Shown: positions 54,857 to 62,288 of the stretch, piece after piece
Numbering within the stretch: position 1 is the stretch's first letter
Layout of the letters: each line of letters begins with the position of its first letter
Source: Syntrophus buswellii
GTDB taxonomy: Bacteria > Desulfobacterota > Syntrophia > Syntrophales > Syntrophaceae
NCBI RefSeq assembly: GCF_046097065.1
Contig: NZ_CP175563.1
Coordinates: forward strand, 2,356,001 to 2,420,000
DNA length: 64,000 nucleotides
Direction: 5' to 3'
The notes under the pieces: generated by a model
The model's input: the letters and a program-made list of their open reading frames with translations, nothing else
What the model was told of the DNA's origin: nothing
Database searches by the model: none
Made by a program: the position numbers and the translations under genes

Positions 54857-56080
54857 ATGCCTGTTTATGAATACATCGCCAGGGACAAGGACGGCACACG
54901 GATCGAAGGAACCCTTGAAGCGGCAAGCACCGAAGCGGCGCGGCAGAGGCTTCGGGACTCCCGCATCTTTCCCGTGGACTGCAGAGAGGCCGCCGGCGGA
55001 CCCCGGGAGGCCCCGCACCGGAAAACACCGTCCTTCGGGCGGCCGGTCTCCGCAGGCGAACTTTCGGTAACCACCCGCCACCTGGCCACGCTTCTTGCCG
55101 CAGGCATGCCCCTTGTTCAGGCCTTGAATGTGCTGGAAGCGCAGACGGAAAACCAGTCTTTACAGGATGTTCTTTCGCAGATTCGCAGGAATGTCGTCGA
55201 GGGAGGAAGCCTTTCCGGAAGCCTGTCCCAGTTTCCCCGGATCTTTTCCCCCTTTTACGTCAGCATGGTCCGGGCGGGAGAGGCTTCAGGCACGGTTCCC
55301 GTTGTTCTGGAGCAGCTCGCCGACCACGGCGAAAAGCAGCAGGAATTTTCCCGGAAAATCCGTGCGGCCCTCGCCTATCCCGTGTTGATGTTCCTGTTCG
55401 GCACGCTGATTCTTTTTTTCCTCATCACCTCCGTCATCCCGGGCATCACGGATGTCTTTGACGACATGCACCAGTCCCTTCCGGCGGTCACGAGCCTTCT
55501 GATCTCCTTCAGTTCGCTCCTCCGCCGCACCTGGTGGCTGATCCTCATTGGAGCGGCGGCGGCCGTCATGGCCTGCCGCTTTGCCGTCACCCGGACGGAA
55601 GGGGGGAGGCGGTTATGGAACCAGGCCCTTCTCCAGGCCCCTTTTTTCGGCAGGATGAACCGGAAGATGGCGGTGGCCCGTTTCGCGTCCACCCTGGGCA
55701 CCCTGGTCCAGCATGGCGTGCCGCTGCTGACGGCGCTGGAAATCTCCCGGCACATCACACGGAATCTCCTCATCGCCGAAGCCATTGAACTTGCGGGACG
55801 GGACATCAAGGAGGGCCAGGGCGTCGCCCCCGCCCTGTCCAGAAGCGGCCTCTTTCCCCGGATGGCCACGGAAATGATCGCCATCGGCGAACAGAGCGGC
55901 AAACTCGAAGAGATGCTTTACAGGATCTCAGACAGCTATGAGAAGGAAACCGCCTCTGCCATCGCCTTTTTCATGTCCCTGCTGGAGCCTGTCATGATCC
56001 TGATCATGGGCCTCCTGGTCGGGTTCGTTGTGATTTCCGTTCTGCTGCCCATTTTTGAGATGAATCAACTTGTGAAATAA
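54857..56080 (+). CDS. gspF: Type II secretion inner-membrane platform protein GspF
   Basis: A 407-residue polytopic membrane protein, platform for pseudopilus assembly and partner of GspE and GspL. It has two GspF domains: the first (VTTRHLATLLAAGMPLVQALNVLEAQ) and the second (ARFASTLGTLVQHGVPLLTALEISR). Membrane helices occur near residues 170-195, 220-240 and 375-400 (MILIMGLLVGFVVISVLLPI). Fits the family length. Confidence 0.95.
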   Translation: MPVYEYIARDKDGTRIEGTLEAASTEAARQRLRDSRIFPVDCREAAGGPREAPHRKTPSFGRPVSAGELSVTTRHLATLLAAGMPLVQALNVLEAQTENQSLQDVLSQIRRNVVEGGSLSGSLSQFPRIFSPFYVSMVRAGEASGTVPVVLEQLADHGEKQQEFSRKIRAALAYPVLMFLFGTLILFFLITSVIPGITDVFDDMHQSLPAVTSLLISFSSLLRRTWWLILIGAAAAVMACRFAVTRTEGGRRLWNQALLQAPFFGRMNRKMAVARFASTLGTLVQHGVPLLTALEISRHITRNLLIAEAIELAGRDIKEGQGVAPALSRSGLFPRMATEMIAIGEQSGKLEEMLYRISDSYEKETASAIAFFMSLLEPVMILIMGLLVGFVVISVLLPIFEMNQLVK

Positions 56081-56100
56081 ATTCAAGGAGTAAAAAAACC

Positions 56101-56544
56101 ATGTGGAACAAACGAAAGAACTGCTCGGGGTTTACCCTTATCGAACTCATGGTGGTCCTGGTGATCCTCGGAATTCTTGCGGGGCTGATCGCCCCGAGGA
56201 TGATGGGGCGGACCGAAGAGGCCAAGCAGGTCAAAACCAGGCTGCAGATGGACAGCCTGGAGGCGGCGCTGAAGCTTTACAAGCTCGACAACGGCGTTTA
56301 CCCCTCTACAGAGCAGGGCCTCCAGGCCCTTGCCGAGCCCCCGACGACAGGGACACTGCCCAAGGCATGGCGGGAGGGGGGCTACCTTGAAAAGAAAAAG
56401 GTTCCCCTGGACGGCTGGGGAAACGCCTTCGTCTATATCCAGCCTGGAACGAACGGAGAATACGACCTCAGCTCCAACGGCGCCGACGGTGAACCGGGGG
56501 GAGAGGGAAAAAACAGGGATGTGAACAGTTGGGACAGTGAATAG
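56101..56544 (+). CDS. gspG: Major pseudopilin GspG
   Basis: A 147-residue major pseudopilin. The prepilin peptidase site is KNCSG-FTLIELMVVLVILGILA with glutamate at +5. The C-terminal Ca-binding-type region (EYDLSSNGADGEPGGEGKNRDVNSWD) is typical of GspG. It forms the body of the pseudopilus. Its stop overlaps the gspH start. Confidence 0.96.
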   Translation: MWNKRKNCSGFTLIELMVVLVILGILAGLIAPRMMGRTEEAKQVKTRLQMDSLEAALKLYKLDNGVYPSTEQGLQALAEPPTTGTLPKAWREGGYLEKKKVPLDGWGNAFVYIQPGTNGEYDLSSNGADGEPGGEGKNRDVNSWDSE

Positions 56545-57055
56545 CCGGGCCTTTACCCTCATCGAGCTTATTGTCGTCCTGGCGCTCGTCAGCATGATGC
56601 TGGTCATTGCCCTTCCTGCCGTGCGGGACACCCTGTCGGCCTACCCGGTGAGGACTGAAGCAAAAAAGCTGGCAGAGTGCATCGAGGAAACCAGGAGCCG
56701 GGCATCCCGGGAACAGGCGGATTTTCTGCTTTCCGTGGATATTGAAAAGGGCCGTCTCCGGACTTGCCGCGCTTCCGAATCCGCGGAGCCGCCGGATGGC
56801 TCCGGCAACGCCGCCTGGACCCTCCCCGGTGGCGTCCGGATCGCCGGCATCCAATGCGGAGGCGGGGATATCCAGAAAGCAGGCGAAGCCCGGATTCTGT
56901 TCTCAGGGCGCAGCTATGCCCGGCCCGCCGTCATCTATCTCCTTCGGGACGACCGTTCCGTGAGCCTCACGATCCGCCCGTTCATGAGCAAGGTTGAAAT
57001 CAGAAGTGAACAGATCGAAGCGCCGGAGGAGGGCCATGACGCCGATAAAGCGTAG
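56537..57055 (+). CDS. gspH: Minor pseudopilin GspH
   Basis: A 172-residue pseudopilin beginning MNSRAFTLIELIVVLALV. Translation starts at GTG 56537 within the end of gspG. The residue before the cleavage point is Ala (SRA-F) instead of the usual Gly, which could slow processing. The stop lies just inside the upstream part of the gspI frame. Confidence 0.88.
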   Translation: MNSRAFTLIELIVVLALVSMMLVIALPAVRDTLSAYPVRTEAKKLAECIEETRSRASREQADFLLSVDIEKGRLRTCRASESAEPPDGSGNAAWTLPGGVRIAGIQCGGGDIQKAGEARILFSGRSYARPAVIYLLRDDRSVSLTIRPFMSKVEIRSEQIEAPEEGHDADKA

Positions 57056-57425
57056 TGGAAGAAGCCAGAGGGGATTCACCCTCATCGAAACGATGATCGC
57101 CCTGACGATCCTGGCCCTTGTCGTTTCGGCCGTCGCCCAGGCCCTGGCGCAAAGCCTGGCCATGGCGCACCGGATCAAGACGGAGACGACACTTGCCCTG
57201 CTGGCGCAAAGCAAAATGGCGGAAGTGGAATCGTCCAGGGAGCTTCCCGTTTCGGACCGCGGCCGCTTTCCCGGCGACTTCTCCCAGTATGCCTGGCAGG
57301 TCACCGTCAGAGAAGGCGGCTTCCCCCAGCTGCAGAAGGTGGAGGTGACGGTGACGGACAGCCTTTCAGACACGACGGAAGGCTACCGCCTTTTCAGCTT
57401 TCAGTACCGGGATGAAACGCCGTGA
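57036..57425 (+). CDS. gspI: Minor pseudopilin GspI
   Basis: A 129-residue minor pseudopilin with the processing site SQRG-FTLIETMIALTILALVV. A GGAGGAGGG site precedes the ATG at 57036, which overlaps the end of gspH by 20 bases. GspI starts tip-complex assembly with GspJ and GspK. Its stop overlaps the gspJ GTG. Confidence 0.9.
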   Translation: MTPIKRSGRSQRGFTLIETMIALTILALVVSAVAQALAQSLAMAHRIKTETTLALLAQSKMAEVESSRELPVSDRGRFPGDFSQYAWQVTVREGGFPQLQKVEVTVTDSLSDTTEGYRLFSFQYRDETP

Positions 57426-58093
57426 GACTTCCGCCTGAAAACATGGTTACGGCAGCTTCCCGCGAGGCGGGATTCACCCTGATCGAGATCCTGCTGGCTC
57501 TTTTTATCCTTTCCATTGTGTTCGCCAGCCTCTTCGCCTCCTACACGGGGACCCTGAACATGACGCGGGACTGGGAAGATACGGGGCGGGCCTACAGCAT
57601 GGCCCGGAGCGCCATGGACCGGATGATCAAGGACCTTGAATCCGCTTATCCGGACCAAACTTCGTGCCCCTTTGCCATGGAGACCGAGGCCCTGAACGAA
57701 AAGACGTTCCCCCGTTTGAGCTTCACGGCCTGCAGCCGGACCAATCCGGAGGGGGAAGAAACGCCCCCCGCAGGAATCAGCCGGATCACCTACGCCGTCA
57801 GGCAGAACCCGGAAACGGCAGAATACGAACTCTCGCGGAGCGAATCCTCCGACATCGGGGCCGAGTCCACGGGGTCGGATTGCGTCATCTGCCGGGGCCT
57901 CTTCGAGCTCACCTTCCGGTTCTATGACCGCGACGGCCAAGAGATATCCGAACCCTTCTGCTCCGAGGATTCCAGGAGAAGGCCGGCAAGCGTCGTCCTG
58001 GAGCTCACGCTGGCCAATCCGCAGGAAGGCGGGAAGCCCTTTCACTTCATGACCCGGGTCTATCCGGCCAATCTTGCCTCCCTGGAGTCCTGA
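57422..58093 (+). CDS. gspJ: Minor pseudopilin GspJ
   Basis: A 223-residue minor pseudopilin with processing site REAG-FTLIEILLALFILSIV. It starts with GTG in a GTGA overlap with the gspI stop. The body contains several cysteines (for example TSCPFAME, TACSRT, SDCVICRG) that could form disulfides after export, more than usual for the family. Part of the tip complex with GspI and GspK. Confidence 0.88.
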   Translation: MRLPPENMVTAASREAGFTLIEILLALFILSIVFASLFASYTGTLNMTRDWEDTGRAYSMARSAMDRMIKDLESAYPDQTSCPFAMETEALNEKTFPRLSFTACSRTNPEGEETPPAGISRITYAVRQNPETAEYELSRSESSDIGAESTGSDCVICRGLFELTFRFYDRDGQEISEPFCSEDSRRRPASVVLELTLANPQEGGKPFHFMTRVYPANLASLES

Positions 58094-58095
58094 AG

Positions 58096-59064
58096 ATGGC
58101 TGCTACCCTTAAAAAACACGGTGAACGGGGCATTGCCCTGATCGTTGTCCTCTGCATGACGTCCGTCATGGTGGGAGCTTCCGTCCAGATGATCTCTCAA
58201 ACGCGGAGGGAAACGGCGGAAACGGCCGATCTCGGCGACGGCCTGCGGGCCCTTTACCTTGCCCGCTCAGGAATCGCATTCAGCCAGGCCCTCCTCAACG
58301 CCGAGGATCATGACTACGACAGCCTGACTTCTTCCTGGGCGGATGCCGAAGCCGTCTCGGCCCGCTTCAACGAGCTGTTCGCGGAGGGGGAGGTCTCCAT
58401 TGTCATCGAGGATGAAACGGGAAAAATCCCGCTCAACGCTCTCATCAACCCTGACGGCAGCGTCAACAAGGGGCTTCGGGACATGCTCTTGCGTCTTTTG
58501 GCCCAGCCGGAATGGAATTTGAAGGAGGAGCAGAGGGAAGAAATTGTTAGCCGGCTGCAGGCGTGGATGGCCACGGCCGCTCCCGCTTCCCAAGGGTCCG
58601 GTTCACAGGAGAAAACATCGGCAGCGGACAGAAAAGGGCCCTTTCAATTTCCGGACGAGATTCTGAAAACCGGCGCCTTGACCAGGGACCTCCTCTACGG
58701 GACGACCGATCAGCCGGGGCTGTGCGCCTGCATCACCCTTTACGGCAAAGGGAAGATTAACATCAACACCGCGCCCAGAGCCGTCCTGAAAGCCCTTTTT
58801 CCGGGGATATCCGAGGCGGTAGCGGACCAGATGGAACAGTTCCGATCATCGGAAAATGAAAAGCTCAGCGACCCGGCCTGGTACAGGCAGATCATCGGGA
58901 CATCCGGCCTGAACCCGGCGTCGGACCTGATTTCGGTGAAAAGTGACGCCCTCCGGGTTTCCTCCACGGGACGGCTGCAAGGCTGCAGAAGAGCGGTAAC
59001 GGGTGTCCTGGAAAGGGAAGGAAAAACGGAGAAGTTCAAACTCCGGTTTGTTGGGATGGATTGA
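58096..59064 (+). CDS. gspK: Minor pseudopilin GspK
   Basis: A 322-residue large minor pseudopilin that caps the pseudopilus. The N-terminus (GERG-IALIVVLCMTSVMVG) lacks the glutamate at +5, as is normal for GspK. A long periplasmic domain follows, with a helix-hairpin-helix-like segment (GKININTAPRAVLKALFPGIS). The ATG lies 2 bases after the gspJ stop, and its own stop overlaps the gspL ATG. Confidence 0.9.
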   Translation: MAATLKKHGERGIALIVVLCMTSVMVGASVQMISQTRRETAETADLGDGLRALYLARSGIAFSQALLNAEDHDYDSLTSSWADAEAVSARFNELFAEGEVSIVIEDETGKIPLNALINPDGSVNKGLRDMLLRLLAQPEWNLKEEQREEIVSRLQAWMATAAPASQGSGSQEKTSAADRKGPFQFPDEILKTGALTRDLLYGTTDQPGLCACITLYGKGKININTAPRAVLKALFPGISEAVADQMEQFRSSENEKLSDPAWYRQIIGTSGLNPASDLISVKSDALRVSSTGRLQGCRRAVTGVLEREGKTEKFKLRFVGMD

Positions 59065-60527
59065 TGAACAAAAAAATTCTGGGCATTGATATCGGTTCGG
59101 CCTTTCTGAAGGCAGTCGCCGTGAAGTGCGATATTCTTTCGGGCAGGGTGAGCGTGACGGCATCGGCCCTGATCGACCTGGAAGCCGCCGGGGGCCTGGA
59201 ATCGTCCCTGGCGAGCCTGTTTTCGGACAAGGGCTTCAAAACCGGGGACGTCATCTTTTCGCTCCCGGCCGGGTCCTGTTCCTTCCGTCATCTGAGCCTT
59301 CCCTTTTCCGAGGAGAAGACGATCGATGAGATCATCACCTACGAGTTGGAGCCCCATCTTCCGGATCCCATCGACACGGTGATCGTCGATTCCCTGCCGA
59401 TTTCGTCCGCCGGCGGATCGACAGAGGTTCTTGCGGCCGCCGCAAAAAGACGGGATGTGCATGAGCTGTCGCAAGCCGCAGTCGGCCGCCGCATAGCCGC
59501 CATCGATACCGACGCCGTCCCGGTCGCCCTGAATCTCCTGGAGTCCGACGCCCCATGCGGAACCTGGATCCTGCTGGACATTGGGGCGCGATCCGCCGCC
59601 GCCGTATTCGTGCAGGAAAAAACCATCGTGCACGTGAGATCCTTTGCCTGGGGGGCGGATCATCTGTTGGAGGCGGACGGGGCGTCCCCGGGAACAAAAC
59701 GGAACCGGCTTCAGCACTTCCAGGAAATCGCCGACACGCTTCACCTCCTCGGGGCCAAGGGCCTTCTGGGAACCCTGCCGTCTCATCTCTATCTGACCGG
59801 GGGCGGCGCGCTCAGTGATTCCCTGCGCAAAGACCTGGAGGCCTTCTTCAAGCTGCCGGTTCTCGTTGTCGACCTGCTCCAGAGAAGAGGGATCGCCATC
59901 CTGGCAAAACATCCCGTGGCCTGGGACGGGCCTCTCATGAATCAGGCCCTGGCCCTGGCCCTTCGCGGCATGACGGTATCGAGGGGCCTCAACTTCAGGA
60001 AGGAGGAACCTTCCGCAAAGAGGGAGCCGCAGGGGCTCAGGGGGCATCTTCCTTGGACAGCGATCATGCTCGCTCTTTTTTTCCTTTGCATCGGGGCCGA
60101 CCTGGCCGTCCATTATTATGCGGACAGCCGGAAACTCGGCATCCTCAAGGCGGAAATCGCAAGGACCTTCAAAGGCAGCTGCCCCGAGGTCACCCGGATG
60201 GTCGATCCGGTCCGCCAGTTGGAGCAGAAGATCAAGGAGGCAAAGAATCTCCCCGGGGAGATAGAAAAGGGTCCCCTCTTCCTTGAACAGTGGAAAAAGG
60301 CGATGGACACGCAGCCGGAAGATTCCGGGATTCTTGTCACGGGGATCACCTGCAATGCGATCTCCCTGGAAATCAACGGGGAGGCGCCGGACTATGAAGC
60401 CATCAACAGCTGGAAAAGCGCATTGGAAAAGGCCGGGTCCTTTGCGGATGTCCAGATGCATTTTGGAGGCGGCAAAGACATGGAAGGCAGAAAAACCTTC
60501 AGGCTGAGGATGACCCATGCCCTTTAA
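59064..60527 (+). CDS. gspL: Type II secretion inner-membrane protein GspL
   Basis: A 487-residue protein. The cytoplasmic PilM/actin-like domain (LGIDIGSAFLKAVAVK ... LLDIGARSAAAVF, YLTGGGALSD) binds GspE. One membrane helix (near residue 335: IMLALFFLCIGADLAVHYY) leads to the periplasmic part. The ATG at 59064 overlaps the gspK stop (TGATGA arrangement). It anchors the ATPase to the platform. Confidence 0.9.
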   Translation: MNKKILGIDIGSAFLKAVAVKCDILSGRVSVTASALIDLEAAGGLESSLASLFSDKGFKTGDVIFSLPAGSCSFRHLSLPFSEEKTIDEIITYELEPHLPDPIDTVIVDSLPISSAGGSTEVLAAAAKRRDVHELSQAAVGRRIAAIDTDAVPVALNLLESDAPCGTWILLDIGARSAAAVFVQEKTIVHVRSFAWGADHLLEADGASPGTKRNRLQHFQEIADTLHLLGAKGLLGTLPSHLYLTGGGALSDSLRKDLEAFFKLPVLVVDLLQRRGIAILAKHPVAWDGPLMNQALALALRGMTVSRGLNFRKEEPSAKREPQGLRGHLPWTAIMLALFFLCIGADLAVHYYADSRKLGILKAEIARTFKGSCPEVTRMVDPVRQLEQKIKEAKNLPGEIEKGPLFLEQWKKAMDTQPEDSGILVTGITCNAISLEINGEAPDYEAINSWKSALEKAGSFADVQMHFGGGKDMEGRKTFRLRMTHAL

Positions 60528-61089
60528 AAGCCTCATCTCCTACTGGTCCGGCCTGCGCAAACGGGAACGATATGTTGCCGGTGCAGGGCTTGCGTGGGTT
60601 CTTCTTATCCTGTTCTGCCTTCTTGTTCTGATGCCCTTTCTCGAAGCGCGGGACAAGCTGAGCCACTCCATCAAACGCCAGGAAAAGGTCCTCCAGGAGC
60701 TGATTTCCCTGGACGAACAGTATCGCCGCCTCAAGGGATCGAAAGCCCCCTCCCACGGAACAGGCCGGGGCGATTCGGATTTCGCTCTGTCTTCCAGGCT
60801 GGACGGCATCCTCAGGGAAGCGGATCTCAAATCCCAGGTTCAGGATTTCCAGACGACCAGATCGTCTGTGAAGAACCATCATGTGGTCCGGACGGAGATC
60901 AGGATCAACAGGGTCAAAATGGATCAGTTGATGAAATTTCTCTATCTCGTGGAATTGCCGGAGCATGGGATGAGGATCGATCACATATCCATAACCAGAA
61001 CGCCGGCTGAAACGGAATATTTGAACGCGGCGGTAACCCTGAAAACCTACGGGAAGAAGCCATCGGGGCCGGAAAGGCCAGCCGCCTGA
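60517..61089 (+). CDS. gspM: Type II secretion protein GspM
   Basis: A 190-residue bitopic inner-membrane protein: short cytoplasmic N-terminus, membrane helix near residues 23-42 (VAGAGLAWVLLILFCLLVLM), coiled-coil segment and a periplasmic ferredoxin-like domain. It partners GspL. The start lies inside the end of gspL (11-base overlap). Confidence 0.88.
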   Translation: MPFKSLISYWSGLRKRERYVAGAGLAWVLLILFCLLVLMPFLEARDKLSHSIKRQEKVLQELISLDEQYRRLKGSKAPSHGTGRGDSDFALSSRLDGILREADLKSQVQDFQTTRSSVKNHHVVRTEIRINRVKMDQLMKFLYLVELPEHGMRIDHISITRTPAETEYLNAAVTLKTYGKKPSGPERPAA

Positions 61090-61116
61090 TTTTTCCTGGA
61101 ATTGACGAGGCGTCCC

Positions 61117-61989
61117 ATGCTCAAATCTTTTAACCTGCCCCAGTTCATAAAGGATCATCCCGGCCGCTTTTACCGGATCCTCACGCTGGTTCCCGTCGCC
61201 GGGGCATTGATCTGGACGGGATGGGACCTGCTTCACGTGCTGAATTCAGCACCCGGCAAGATCGCGTTAACGCGCCCTCCCCTGGCCTCCCTGTCCGCGA
61301 ACGATTCCCGGGGATCCGCCCCAGCGCCTCCCTTTTCCGCCTACTCGTCCATCATGGACAGAAATCCCTTCGGCCTGGCTCCCACCGTCAAAGCGGCGCC
61401 GAAGGTGGAGCAGCCGCAACCGCCGCCGCCCCCTCCTCCGCCGGAACTTCTTGGAACCATCTCGTTCGGCGATTTAAAGGGATTCGCCATTCTTAAAGAG
61501 GCAGGGCAGACTAAGGCGCGGGTCTATAAAATCGGGGATTCGGTGGGCGGGGGAAGAACCCTTGTCCAGGTTACGAGAAACACCGCCGTTTTCAAAAGGG
61601 GCGACAGCATGGAAAGCCTCTATGCGCGCAATCGCCCCATGCAGTCGATTGAGCTTCAGGGACGGGGTGGGGACAACTCTCAGAAGCCGCTTGCAGAGCG
61701 TGTCGAATTTACGAAAAGCATCGGCAAAATGGTCGACACCAGCCAGATCCGCCCCCACTTCACAAGCGGGAAAATGGACGGCTTCACCCTCGGCCGCATC
61801 ACCCCCGACAACCCCCTTAAGGCCATGGGCTTCGAAAGCGGGGACATTCTGCAGGGCGTCAACGATCAAATGATCAAGGAACCCAACGATGTTTTTTTGC
61901 TCAAGTCCCTGAACGAGGGTTCGTCCTCCGCCAAGACGACCTATCAGATTAAGAGACGAGGACAGCCCATGGTTCTGGCGGTTCCATAA
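61117..61989 (+). CDS. gspC: Type II secretion inner-membrane protein GspC with PDZ domain
   Basis: A 290-residue bitopic protein. A membrane helix (ILTLVPVAGALIWTGWDLL) precedes the periplasmic homology region, a run of eight prolines (PPPPPPPP) and a C-terminal PDZ domain (GFTLGRITPDNPLKAMGFES, GDILQGVNDQMIKEP). It links the inner platform to GspD. Here it closes the operon, not the usual position at the head. The ATG at 61117 is preferred over an upstream TTG. Confidence 0.88.
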   Translation: MLKSFNLPQFIKDHPGRFYRILTLVPVAGALIWTGWDLLHVLNSAPGKIALTRPPLASLSANDSRGSAPAPPFSAYSSIMDRNPFGLAPTVKAAPKVEQPQPPPPPPPPELLGTISFGDLKGFAILKEAGQTKARVYKIGDSVGGGRTLVQVTRNTAVFKRGDSMESLYARNRPMQSIELQGRGGDNSQKPLAERVEFTKSIGKMVDTSQIRPHFTSGKMDGFTLGRITPDNPLKAMGFESGDILQGVNDQMIKEPNDVFLLKSLNEGSSSAKTTYQIKRRGQPMVLAVP

Positions 61990-62041
61990 AAAAACGCCCA
62001 TGCGGCTTCACGAGAGGGGTTCCGAAAATTCCAATTATTCC

Positions 62042-62069
62042 TTGACAGTTGTTGCAAAAAAAATAATAA
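62042..62069 (+). promoter_or_regulatory. Promoter of tRNA-Leu
   Basis: TTGACA at 62042-62047 and the -10-like TAATAA at 62064-62069 (16-base spacer), about 20 bases before the tRNA. Confidence 0.6.
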
Positions 62070-62085
62070 CCGAAAAACTATTGGA

Positions 62086-62173
62086 GCCTGGGTGGCGGAA
62101 CTGGTAGACGCAAGGGACTTAAAATCCCTCGGTCCTTGTGGCTGTGAGGGTTCGATTCCCTCCCCAGGCACCA
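62086..62173 (+). tRNA. tRNA-Leu(UAA)
   Basis: A complete class II tRNA of 88 bases. The acceptor stem GCCTGGG (62086-62092) pairs with CCCAGGC (62163-62169), the anticodon loop reads CTTAAAA (anticodon TAA), there is a long variable arm and the T-arm GGTTCGATTCC. ACCA is encoded at 62170-62173. tRNA-Leu genes are frequent attachment sites, and a mobile-looking gene lies directly downstream. Confidence 0.97.
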
Positions 62174-62213
62174 TTAGATGATCCAAGGAAGTTCATACGT
62201 TCACATCATCGCA

Positions 62214-62234
62214 ATGTTCATTTTTTGTGAACAT
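62214..62234. terminator. Inverted repeat after tRNA-Leu
   Basis: ATGTTCA (62214-62220) and TGAACAT (62228-62234) flank a T-rich loop. It lies between tRNA-Leu and the convergent helicase gene and may terminate either. There is no strong T-tract outside the stem, so the assignment is weak. Confidence 0.4.
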
Positions 62235-62288
62235 AAACAAGATCAATGATTTTTTGTGGCCGGCTAACCGGTGATTAAGTGTCACAAA

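Noticed and set aside
58740..60536. 598-codon frame antisense to gspK-gspL
   Set aside because: The sense strand carries unmistakable gspK and gspL; the reverse frame is a shadow.
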